A stretch of DNA of 12,051 nt from CAZWRF01 sp964636095. Its GTDB lineage: Bacteria > Patescibacteriota > Minisyncoccia > JAHISW01 > Tagabacteraceae. A model generated the notes under the pieces. The model had not been told where the DNA came from, made no database searches, and saw only the letters and a program-made list of their open reading frames with translations. Shown here in pieces: positions 6,542-12,051 of this stretch; position 1 is the first letter of the stretch; each line of letters starts with the position of its first letter. The stretch is taken from positions 1-12,051 of the forward strand of contig CAZWRF010000022.1 in the NCBI GenBank assembly GCA_964636095.1, in the 5' to 3' direction. A program made the position numbers and the translations under genes.

Positions 6542-8008
6542 ATGAGGTCGCCAAAAATTTGCTTTTTGTTTTTCTCTCCGGCGGTAATTTTGTGGTCGTT
6601 TTTCCTGTATTTTTATTTAAGCCAAAATCCGGCCGGCGCGTTCAAGTGGATAGAGGTTATTTCCATTTTGGCTCTGGTCTGCATCTTGTCTCTTTTGTGC
6701 TTTGTCACCTCATTTTCCAAAAAACGCAAAAAAATGGGAAAGTCTTTTCTGGTGATTTTTTTAGCTTTGGCAGTTTTGGTAATTTTGTCCTTTTTTATCG
6801 GAAACGAAATATCAAAGTCTCCCCCTCCCCCGTCCTACGTAGCTTTTTTCCTTTTGCTTTTTGTATACATTGCCTGGGTTGCCACCATATTGTTTGAGCG
6901 CTCGCTTGAAACATCCGAAGAAGAACACGCGCGGACAATGGCCGTACTTTTCGGATTCGGGCTGTTTGCTACCGCCGTGATGTTTTCGGGCGTCTTTATA
7001 CCTCTTATGCTCGAGTCAACAAAATACTTTTGGCTGATACCCGCTTCTTCGATTTTTTTGGCGATTTTCTCCGCTTTTGTCATTAGCCCTTTCTTCTTTT
7101 CAAAAAAGCCAAAATCAATTGTGTTGAAATTTTTTACGGCAATATTCGGAATAATTCTTTTGGTTCTGCCCTTTACGGCAACAGGAAACAATTTGAAAAT
7201 TTTTATAGTCTTGGATTTTCTTTTATTTTGCGCTTTTGGCAGCCGGCTTATTAAAACAAAATCCGCCGATGAAAAAGACGCGGAAAAGCTGGCCACGGAG
7301 TGGGAAAAACTCAACCATTCAAAAGACCAGTTTATTTTGTCTTTTCAGCACCACTTAAGAACCCCGCTTGTTCCCATAAAAGGGTACCTCGAAATGATAT
7401 TGAAAGGCGCCTATGGAAGAGAAGAAAACCCCATCATCCGCGAACGGCTCATTGACGTAAAAAAAAGGGTTGAGATTCTTTCTTCTCTTATTGAAGGACT
7501 TTTGGACGCGCAGGAGGCGCGGGTTGGCGGAAAAAACTTAAACACGCAAGATTGCCAAGTAAACGATCTTATAGAAAGCGTTATTGAAGAACTCACAATA
7601 GAAACCGAGGAGAAAAAACTTTACATGAGATTCAAGAAAAGCGACCTGCCGGAAATAAAAGCGGACAAAGACAAGCTGAGAGTGGCGATATGGAACCTCG
7701 TTGACAACGCCATTAAGTACACGGGGAGCGGCGGCATTACAATTACTTCCGAAGTTGAAAAAGGCAAAATAAAAATCGGAATAGCCGATACCGGAATAGG
7801 CATGGACAAAGAAGAAATTGAACAATTTCTAAAAGGCGAACTTTTTGAAAGAGGCGAAGAGGCCAAAAAGCTGTACGGTCCGGGCAGAGGCATAGGCCTC
7901 GGCCTGGCTATTGAATTTATAAAAGCCCACAAGGGAAAAGTATGGGCCGAATCCAAGGGACGAAGCCAGGGAACCACCTTTTGGATAGAGATTCCAACGA
8001 ACAATTAG
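6542..8008 (+). CDS. Multi-span membrane sensor histidine kinase
   Basis: The 488-residue protein has about eight hydrophobic helices (roughly 5-26, 36-58, 68-88, 98-118, 132-157, 163-182, 192-212, 218-237) and a cytoplasmic kinase core. The H-box is Q-H-H-L-R-T-P-L with phospho-acceptor H270. The N-box is W-N-L-V-D-N-A-I-K-Y-T (N389), G1 is D-T-G-I-G (416-420) and G2 is G-R-G-I-G-L-G-L-A (448-456). There is no HAMP or PAS domain, so the signal is probably sensed within the membrane helices. The residue after the phosphorylated His is His, where HisKA kinases normally have Glu or Asp. The start is 7 bases after the response regulator stop, without a visible ribosome-binding site. It forms an operon with that regulator. 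The signal and target are unknown. Confidence 0.93.
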   Translation: MRSPKICFLFFSPAVILWSFFLYFYLSQNPAGAFKWIEVISILALVCILSLLCFVTSFSKKRKKMGKSFLVIFLALAVLVILSFFIGNEISKSPPPPSYVAFFLLLFVYIAWVATILFERSLETSEEEHARTMAVLFGFGLFATAVMFSGVFIPLMLESTKYFWLIPASSIFLAIFSAFVISPFFFSKKPKSIVLKFFTAIFGIILLVLPFTATGNNLKIFIVLDFLLFCAFGSRLIKTKSADEKDAEKLATEWEKLNHSKDQFILSFQHHLRTPLVPIKGYLEMILKGAYGREENPIIRERLIDVKKRVEILSSLIEGLLDAQEARVGGKNLNTQDCQVNDLIESVIEELTIETEEKKLYMRFKKSDLPEIKADKDKLRVAIWNLVDNAIKYTGSGGITITSEVEKGKIKIGIADTGIGMDKEEIEQFLKGELFERGEEAKKLYGPGRGIGLGLAIEFIKAHKGKVWAESKGRSQGTTFWIEIPTNN

Positions 8009-8017
8009 TCTAAACGT

Positions 8018-8131
8018 CCAATACTCAATATTCAACATCCATTCAACAATCAATAAATTAATAATCAATAACAATAATTGAATGTTAAAATATTAGAGTA
8101 TTGAATGAATATTGGTTGTTGGATATTGATT
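8018..8131. repeat. Intergenic palindromic repeat, copy A
   Basis: An AT-rich imperfect palindrome. The left arm has ACTCAATATTCAACA at 8023-8037 and the right arm has ATTGGTTGTTGGATATTGA at 8111-8129, roughly its reverse complement. The left and middle part is close to copy C read on the other strand. It lies 10 bases after the histidine kinase stop. Confidence 0.75.
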
Positions 8132-8146
8132 ATTTCTAAAGAATAG

Positions 8147-8155
8147 TTATCCACA
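8147..8155 (+). other. Single consensus DnaA box
   Basis: TTATCCACA matches the DnaA-box consensus exactly. I found no second clear box nearby and no dnaA or dnaN gene in the window, so it is not evidence of an origin by itself. It sits about 60 bases upstream of the candidate structured RNA and may regulate it. Confidence 0.45.
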
Positions 8156-8203
8156 GCCCCCCTATTGCCCTGCTTTTTGCCTGTTGTAAAATGTATGTAG
8201 ACA

Positions 8204-8376
8204 TAAGATGTTGAAAATGTGACAGAAGGAGAGCACTCTCCAAGAGCCGACAAAAAGTCGGAAATAATAATACCATCGAGTCTGAATCTCCCTCTGCCAA
8301 ATTTTTTAAATACGAACCTTTACAAATACCAAATTAAAAACAAAGTCTCCGCCCTGGGCGGAGGCTTTTATTTTTG
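8204..8376 (+). ncRNA. Candidate structured non-coding RNA or orphan leader
   Basis: A weak -10-like TAAGAT at 8204-8209 precedes a segment with several helices: GGAGA/TCTCC at 8228-8241, CCGAC/GTCGG at 8247-8261 with an A5 loop, and a possible outer stem of CAGAAGGAG (8223-8231) with CTCCCTCTG (8288-8296), one mismatch. A run of six T follows near 8302, and a full intrinsic terminator ends at about 8376. A GTG-initiated reading frame of 62 codons crosses this segment but continues through the terminator and 30 bases beyond, so coding is unlikely. A new promoter starts just after. I do not recognise a known RNA family. Confidence 0.35.
8345..8376 (+). terminator. Intrinsic terminator upstream of the small acidic protein gene
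   Basis: GTCTCCGCC (8345-8353) pairs with GGCGGAGGC (8357-8365) around a CTG loop, with one G-T pair. It is followed by TTTTATTTTTG. It ends whatever transcript crosses 8204-8345. Confidence 0.88.
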
Positions 8377-8380
8377 TATT

Positions 8381-8408
8381 TTGTCTTTTGCTTTTCGTAT
8401 GATATAAT
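8381..8408 (+). promoter_or_regulatory. Promoter of the small acidic protein gene
   Basis: TTGTCT at 8381-8386, a 16-base spacer and a perfect TATAAT at 8403-8408 preceded by TGA (extended -10). Transcription would begin near 8415, giving a 5' leader of about 35 bases without a Shine-Dalgarno motif before the ATG at 8451. Confidence 0.7.
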
Positions 8409-8450
8409 TAATTGAGTTAGTCGAACTTTTAATCTTCATTATTTTGAAAC

Positions 8451-8669
8451 ATGTCTATACTTAGCAGAATTTCAAATGTGTTTGCTCCCAAAAACGAAGA
8501 GGAATCAAGTATGCCGGCAGAGCCGATGACACCGGCGGAGCCCGCAGCTCCTGCCGAGCCGGAAACTGCTCCCAAGCCGGATGTAATTACACCCGACGGT
8601 GGAGCTCCCGCGGAATCGCCCGTGGAAGAAAAAAAAGAGGAAGGAGGAGAAGCCACTTTAAATCTATAA
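8451..8669 (+). CDS. Small acidic Pro/Ala/Glu-rich protein
   Basis: This 72-residue protein is not recognised. The first dozen residues (MSILSRISNVFAP) could form a short amphipathic helix. From about residue 20 it consists of repeated P-A-E-P / P-A-A-P units, followed by an acidic, lysine-containing tail (E-E-K-K-E-E-G-G-E). It has no cysteine, no signal peptide and no membrane helix, and is probably disordered. A good promoter upstream and a perfect terminator that begins at its stop codon show that it is a single-gene transcription unit, which is the main support for a real gene. It could be a linker-type or envelope-associated protein; no function can be assigned. Confidence 0.7.
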   Translation: MSILSRISNVFAPKNEEESSMPAEPMTPAEPAAPAEPETAPKPDVITPDGGAPAESPVEEKKEEGGEATLNL

Positions 8670-8700
8670 AAACAACCCCGCCTGAGGCGGGGTTGTTTTT
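8668..8700 (+). terminator. Intrinsic terminator after the small acidic protein gene
   Basis: A perfect 15-bp stem (8668-8682 with 8686-8700) with a TGA loop, GC-rich at the top and ending in TTTTT. The A-run on the left arm makes it potentially bidirectional. It starts inside the upstream stop codon. Confidence 0.93.
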
Positions 8701-8723
8701 CTGTGTATTTTTTAAATCTTATA

Positions 8724-8732
8724 TGATAAAAT
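8724..8732 (+). promoter_or_regulatory. Extended -10 promoter of the SLOG-like gene (leaderless)
   Basis: TGA-TAAAAT at 8724-8732 repeats the motif found ahead of the response regulator. Transcription would start at about 8739-8741, on or next to the ATG at 8741, so the mRNA is probably leaderless. No clear -35 is seen; the upstream area is the end of the terminator. Confidence 0.55.
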
Positions 8733-8740
8733 CTGAATAT

Positions 8741-9322
8741 ATGAATGAGAAACAATCCGACAAATCATACCTCAAATACAAGCTATGCGTATCCGGAGCG
8801 GCGGAAACGGCCCACTGCGGACCCGACGCCCTGGAAATAGCCAAGGAGCTTGGAAAAGAAATTATCCGCCAGGGAGCGGTTTTGGTAACGGGCGCCACCA
8901 CGGGTTTCCCTCTTTGGGCAGCCATGGGCGCGAAAGAGGAAGGAGGCTTTTCAATAGGGCTTTCTCCCGCCTCTTCCGAGAAAGAGCACGTGGAAGTTTA
9001 CAAACTGCCCACCAACTATTTGGATATTATTATTTACACCGGTTTCGGCTATTCAGGCAGAAACCTTCTTCTTACCCGCTCGGCCGACGCGGTTTTGGTC
9101 GGCTGCGGAAGAATCGGCACGGTAAACGAATTTACAATAGCCTTTGAAGACAACAAACCCATAGGCGTACTGGAAGGGGGATGGGCTACGGACAAAGTGA
9201 TAGAATACATGGTAAAGGAAGGCCACAGGGAAAACGAAAAAATTATTTACAACTCGGACCCGAAGACATTGGTAAAAAAAATTTTGGGGTTGGTGGAAAA
9301 AGACAAGCAAAGTGAGAATTAA
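8741..9322 (+). CDS. SLOG/LOG-like Rossmann-fold protein (TIGR00725-type)
   Basis: A 193-residue cytoplasmic protein from the ATG at 8741; the frame is open further upstream but there overlaps the terminator and promoter. Visible are a first strand with K-L-C-V-S-G-A (14-20), V-L-V-T-G-A-T-T-G-F-P near 48-57, G-R-N-L-L-L-T-R at 106-113 and C-G-R-I-G-T-V-N-E at 122-130. These match the R-N and P-G-G-x-G-T-x-x-E pattern of the LOG/'lysine decarboxylase-like' and MoCo-carrier-like families, with P-G-G replaced by G-C-G-R. LOG enzymes release cytokinin-type bases from nucleotides; in SLOG relatives the domain binds nucleotides as ligands. Which applies here cannot be read from sequence. An alternative start at 8723 would add six residues. 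Confidence 0.82.
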   Translation: MNEKQSDKSYLKYKLCVSGAAETAHCGPDALEIAKELGKEIIRQGAVLVTGATTGFPLWAAMGAKEEGGFSIGLSPASSEKEHVEVYKLPTNYLDIIIYTGFGYSGRNLLLTRSADAVLVGCGRIGTVNEFTIAFEDNKPIGVLEGGWATDKVIEYMVKEGHRENEKIIYNSDPKTLVKKILGLVEKDKQSEN

Positions 9323-9333
9323 AAATTCTCACT
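9311..9333. repeat. Perfect hairpin spanning the SLOG gene stop codon
   Basis: AGTGAGAATT (9311-9320) and AATTCTCACT (9324-9333) form a 10-bp stem with an AAA loop, and the TAA stop is at 9320-9322. No T-run follows, so it is at best a weak terminator or an mRNA-end stabiliser. Repeat B begins directly after it. Confidence 0.6.
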
Positions 9334-9406
9334 AAATATTCAATAACCAATATCCAATGAATATTAAAGTGTTGAATGGGTGTTGAATATTGAGCATTGG
9401 ATATTT
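9333..9406. repeat. Intergenic palindromic repeat, copy B (shorter)
   Basis: It contains ATATTCAATAACCAATATCC near 9336-9355 and TGTTGAATATTGAGCATTGG at 9381-9400. The second segment nearly matches one end of copy C read on the minus strand, while the middle is shorter and different. It fills the whole gap between the SLOG-like and MgtC-like genes and ends 8 bases before the ATG of the latter. Confidence 0.7.
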
Positions 9407-9413
9407 TAAAATT

Positions 9414-9866
9414 ATGTTTGATTTTAATTTAATAATGTTTTTCCAAATCTTTCTTGCCGCTATCCTTGGCATGGTTATAGGCTTTGAAAGAGAAAGAATG
9501 GGCAAGCCGGCAGGCATGCGCACATATACCCTGGTCTCCATGGGTTCGGCTCTTTTTACCATTTTGTCCGTCAGCGGGTTTGACCGGTTTATTGGCGTCT
9601 CCAGCTACGACCCCAGTCGTATTGCCGGGCAAATAGTCGTCGGCGTGGGTTTTTTGGGCGCCGGTATTATATTTTTCACAAAAACCGAAGTACGCGGGCT
9701 TACCACGGCTGCCGCGGTATGGGTGTCGTCCGCTATCGGCATGGCTGTGGGCCTAAAATTTTACGGCCTAGCCGTTTTTTCAACGGTTGTCACCTACCTT
9801 ACCCTGCGCCTAATGCGCGCCATTGAATCCAAAATGGGCACAAAAGGCGACGTGGATATAGAATGA
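9414..9866 (+). CDS. MgtC/SapB-family membrane protein
   Basis: A 150-residue inner-membrane protein with about four or five hydrophobic helices. Family hallmarks are G-F-E-R-E-R-M-G-K-P-A-G-M-R-T (23-37), D-P-S-R-I-A-G-Q-I-V-V-G-V-G-F-L-G-A-G (66-84) and V-R-G-L-T-T-A-A-A-V-W (93-103). Several MgtC members help cells cope with low magnesium or acid; some act by modulating other membrane proteins, including the F-type ATP synthase. The long C-terminal domain of Salmonella MgtC is absent, giving the short SapB-like form. I chose the ATG at 9414: a longer frame with a TTG start would lie within repeat B. The stop overlaps the next start as ATGA, so both genes are co-translated. Confidence 0.92.
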   Translation: MFDFNLIMFFQIFLAAILGMVIGFERERMGKPAGMRTYTLVSMGSALFTILSVSGFDRFIGVSSYDPSRIAGQIVVGVGFLGAGIIFFTKTEVRGLTTAAAVWVSSAIGMAVGLKFYGLAVFSTVVTYLTLRLMRAIESKMGTKGDVDIE

Positions 9867-10960
9867 AGTTTCTTAAGGGCATCGGCATTATAGTTGGTTT
9901 AATGTTTGGGGCGGGCATTTTTGCCCTGCCTTTTGTTATTGCAAAGGCCGGTATCCTTTGGGGCGCGGTTCATTTGGCTATTGCCTTGGCCATTATGCTG
10001 TCTTTGCTTTTTTTCTATGCCGAGGTGGCCTATTTTACAGAGGGCACTCACCGCTTTGCCGGATATGTTGAGCGCGTACTGGGGAAAAAATGGAAACTGG
10101 CTTCCTTTGCCATAACAGCCGTTTCTTACTACGGCACTCTTCTGGCCTACGGAGTTTTGGCAGGGCTTTTTTTATCCAACATTCTTCCTTTTGGTTTTTT
10201 TGAACTTTCGATGGCCTTTTTTGCCGTAAGCGCTTTTTTTATACTATTAAAGCTCGGGAAAATCGCTTTGGCCAATTTTTATCTTTCAATCCCCCTCTTT
10301 GGTTTTATAGCTTATTTTGTTTACACTGCTTTCCCATTTGTGAAAATGTCCAACTTTATTGATAATTTGGGTTCTCTCTCTTTTTCGGGCGGGTGGTTTC
10401 TTCCATACGGCGTGTGGCTTTTCGCTCTTAGCGCCATCGCCGTGGTTCCCGACGCCAAGGATATTTTCAAAAATTCCCCGCTAAAAGACTTCAAGAAGGT
10501 TATTTTGTGGAGCGTAATTCTTTCCGCCGTTTTTTACTGCCTTTTTGTTTTTGCTATTTTGGGCGTAAGCGGACAAGGCGCCACCGAAGACGCCTTGTCG
10601 GGCGTATCGGGCGTTTTGGGGGCGGGAGTGATTTGGGCCGGCTCGCTGATGGGGTTTTTGGCCGTGTTTACTTCTTTTCTGTCCTTGGGCGCCGATCTTA
10701 GGGAAATGCTCCGCTTTGACTTTGACATGCCAAAAATCACCGCCTGGCTCTCGGTTGCCGCCCCGCCCGTAGCGCTCTTTCTTTTGGGCCTCCAAGACTT
10801 TACCAAAATACTGGGGCTTGTGGGCTCGCTTGGCGTTGGAGTAATGGGAACGCTTATTGTTTTAATGGTTCGCAAAAAGAGAGGGAAAAACTTCTGGCAA
10901 ATTGTGGTAATGGCGGCAATTCTTTTGGCGGTGATTTACCAGGTGTGGATGCTGTTTTAA
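9863..10960 (+). CDS. Amino acid permease, aromatic amino acid (HAAAP)-like
   Basis: A 365-residue transporter with about eleven membrane helices (roughly 5-27, 31-54, 82-108, 112-130, 136-158, 176-197, 212-233, 251-276, 292-311, 315-336, 344-363). Helix 1 has G-L-M-F-G-A-G-I-F-A-L-P-F, the broken-helix glycine motif of tryptophan/tyrosine permeases in the APC superfamily (G-x-x-I-G-A-G-x-x-A-L-P). It is somewhat shorter than the 400-415 residues of Mtr and TyrP. It probably imports one or more amino acids using an ion gradient; the substrate cannot be told from sequence. The start overlaps the MgtC-family stop by 4 bases. Repeat C follows the stop; no T-run terminator is visible. Confidence 0.85.
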   Translation: MKFLKGIGIIVGLMFGAGIFALPFVIAKAGILWGAVHLAIALAIMLSLLFFYAEVAYFTEGTHRFAGYVERVLGKKWKLASFAITAVSYYGTLLAYGVLAGLFLSNILPFGFFELSMAFFAVSAFFILLKLGKIALANFYLSIPLFGFIAYFVYTAFPFVKMSNFIDNLGSLSFSGGWFLPYGVWLFALSAIAVVPDAKDIFKNSPLKDFKKVILWSVILSAVFYCLFVFAILGVSGQGATEDALSGVSGVLGAGVIWAGSLMGFLAVFTSFLSLGADLREMLRFDFDMPKITAWLSVAAPPVALFLLGLQDFTKILGLVGSLGVGVMGTLIVLMVRKKRGKNFWQIVVMAAILLAVIYQVWMLF

Positions 10961-10963
10961 AAA

Positions 10964-11055
10964 CATTCAATGCTCAATATTCAACATTCAATTATCGTCA
11001 TTGATTATTTATTTATTGATTGTTGAATGGATATTGGCTGTTGGATATTGAGTGA
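10964..11055. repeat. Intergenic palindromic repeat, copy C
   Basis: The longest clean copy, an imperfect palindrome whose ends are TCAATATTCAACATTCAAT (from about 10973) and ATTGGCTGTTGGATATTGA (11033-11051). Read on the minus strand it matches the left and middle part of copy A almost base for base (CATTCAACAATCAATAAAT is shared). It fills the gap between the converging permease and LamG genes. Confidence 0.78.
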
Positions 11056-11060
11056 TAACA

Positions 11061-12051
11061 TCAGTTGCCGAAGTGCACCGCGCCTTGGTTGTATTCCGTT
11101 TTTACCTGTTCGGCCGTGAGGGCATAATTAAATATTTTGACATCGTCGATGAGGCCGTCGAAATCCCACAATTCGCTTTCATCACTTATTAGTGTATCTC
11201 CTCGCGTGGTGGGAACAGACTCGCTACCCGACACGTTACTTCCCGCTTCGATTCCATCAATGTAGACATTGCCTATGCCAGAGCTATTTCGGATTCCGCA
11301 AACATGTTTCCACTGACCGATTGGAATTATATCATCAGAATAATATATTTCGGCATTTACCATATCATTCGACCACAAGAAAGTTAATTGCCCAGTATCA
11401 TTTATACCGATCGCATACTGACAAATAAAGCCATCACAATTATCTATGGCCCAACTAGCATAACTCGCCGATGTGTATTCATCAATGTTAATCCACGCGC
11501 ATGCCGTCATTGGGCCAGCAAGGTTCAGACTCGAATCATTGCCGGCATCCACATAATCATCCGTCCCATCGAAGCTTCCCGCGTGGTTTATTTTTCCGTC
11601 TTTTCCGTTGTACCAGAAAGAGTCGGAGGAAGATGCCACCGTGCCCGTGGCCACCGTGCCCTCCGTGCCCAGCTGAATGAGGCCGTTGTTGCCGTTGCCG
11701 CTCATATCGTGAACGGTGTCTCCTTGCCCTTCGTCAAAATCCCATTCGGCGACGGGCTTTCCCCGATTATAGTCCCAGGCGATCTGGGCGGGGGTGCGGG
11801 CGTAGTTGTAGATCTTTACGTCGTCAATAAGGCCGTCAAAATAAGAGGAGCCCCATCTCCCAAAAATAATCCCTTCATCCCCCGGCTCTATTGGTTCATC
11901 ATATCCGTCGTCTTCATCTATAAGAACACCATCCATATACAGCTTAACTCTATTTGAAGACAGACTTTGGTCATAAGTGCCAACCCAATGATGCCACTCA
12001 TTGGCAAGACTTCCTTCGGTAAAAGTACTTATACCAGCAGTGGAAGAATAT
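11061..12051 (-). CDS. LamG-domain surface protein, 3' part (5' end outside the window)
   Basis: The frame stays open from the window edge to the TGA at 11061, about 330 codons; an internal ATG at 11936 is not the true start. It contains the end of one LamG (concanavalin-like) domain (W-H-H-W-V-G-T-Y-D and K-L-Y-M-D-G-V-L near the edge) and one complete second domain. Each ends in the same tail: F-D-G-L-I-D-D-V-K-I-Y-N-Y-A-R-T and F-D-G-L-I-D-D-V-K-I-F-N-Y-A-L-T. Between them is W-D-F-D-E-G-Q-G-D with S-G-N-G-N-N-G, the usual entry to a LamG domain. Such domains are calcium-dependent jelly-rolls in exported proteins that bind carbohydrate or other surfaces. The signal peptide and any anchor must lie beyond the window. 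The gene stands apart from its neighbours and faces the permease. Confidence 0.85.
   Translation of the reverse strand, partial: YSSTAGISTFTEGSLANEWHHWVGTYDQSLSSNRVKLYMDGVLIDEDDGYDEPIEPGDEGIIFGRWGSSYFDGLIDDVKIYNYARTPAQIAWDYNRGKPVAEWDFDEGQGDTVHDMSGNGNNGLIQLGTEGTVATGTVASSSDSFWYNGKDGKINHAGSFDGTDDYVDAGNDSSLNLAGPMTACAWINIDEYTSASYASWAIDNCDGFICQYAIGINDTGQLTFLWSNDMVNAEIYYSDDIIPIGQWKHVCGIRNSSGIGNVYIDGIEAGSNVSGSESVPTTRGDTLISDESELWDFDGLIDDVKIFNYALTAEQVKTEYNQGAVHFGN

Noticed and set aside
8141..8220. Replication origin around the DnaA box
   Set aside because: Only one exact box, no cluster, no clear unwinding element and no dnaA, dnaN or similar gene in the window.
8219..8407. 62-codon plus-strand frame starting with GTG
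   Set aside because: It runs through the intrinsic terminator at 8345-8376 and into the next promoter, and its sequence matches no family I know. A structured RNA explains the region better.
8693..8740. Longer N-terminus for the SLOG-like protein
   Set aside because: The extension would begin inside the terminator stem and cover the -10 promoter element; the ATG at 8741 starts the conserved protein.
9390..9413. TTG start for the MgtC-family protein
   Set aside because: It would translate part of repeat B; the ATG at 9414 fits the family's usual N-terminus.
8018..11055. CRISPR array
   Set aside because: The repeats are three dispersed imperfect palindromes separated by genes, without regular spacers and without cas genes.
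1..12051. tRNA or rRNA genes
   Set aside because: I found no cloverleaf-like GTTC-containing arm with matching acceptor stems and no rRNA-like sequence in the non-coding stretches.

Overview
This window looks like a piece of a small, AT-rich genome of the Candidate Phyla Radiation (Patescibacteria, perhaps Parcubacteria-like). That assignment is inference. It rests on a compact layout with overlapping genes, almost no Shine-Dalgarno motifs ahead of start codons, an extracytoplasmic domain type and LamG surface protein that I associate with these bacteria, and short intergenic 'TCAATATTCAACA' palindromic repeats.

Left half (164-6061, minus strand): one operon, read right to left, for an F-type ATPase: a c-like membrane protein, then b, delta, alpha, gamma, beta and epsilon. 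Genes overlap or are 3-12 nt apart, and a strong intrinsic terminator closes the operon at 86-56. The alpha and beta subunits have the expected nucleotide-binding motifs. The membrane sector is not canonical. No subunit a gene is present: the operon starts at the c position. The protein at the c position is 251 residues and carries a signal peptide, an extracytoplasmic domain of about 150 residues and a c-type hairpin. Its second helix has Val where the ion-carrying Asp/Glu should be. Epsilon is reduced to its beta-sandwich domain, and the C-terminal helix of gamma has lost the conserved R-Q-A-x-I-T segment. The ATPase may drive something other than ordinary proton flow, or may borrow its real a and c subunits from another locus.

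Middle (6062-8450): a short divergent promoter region separates the ATPase operon from a two-gene two-component system on the plus strand, a CheY-like receiver protein followed 7 nt later by a histidine kinase with about eight membrane helices. Next is a stretch of about 440 bases without a credible protein gene. It holds a palindromic repeat, a lone consensus DnaA box, a candidate structured RNA ending in an intrinsic terminator, and the promoter of the next gene.

Right part (8451-12051): a 72-residue Pro/Ala/Glu-rich acidic protein with its own promoter and terminator; a SLOG/LOG-like Rossmann protein with a probable leaderless start; an MgtC/SapB-family membrane protein whose stop overlaps the start of an aromatic-type amino acid permease; and, convergent on the minus strand, the 3' end of a LamG-domain surface protein that runs off the window. 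Three related palindromic repeats (A, B, C) fill the gene junctions at 8018-8131, 9333-9406 and 10964-11055.

Extended -10 elements of the form TGA-TAWAAT lie ahead of four transcription units. They are placed so that several start codons fall at or within a few bases of the predicted transcription start, giving leaderless or nearly leaderless mRNAs.
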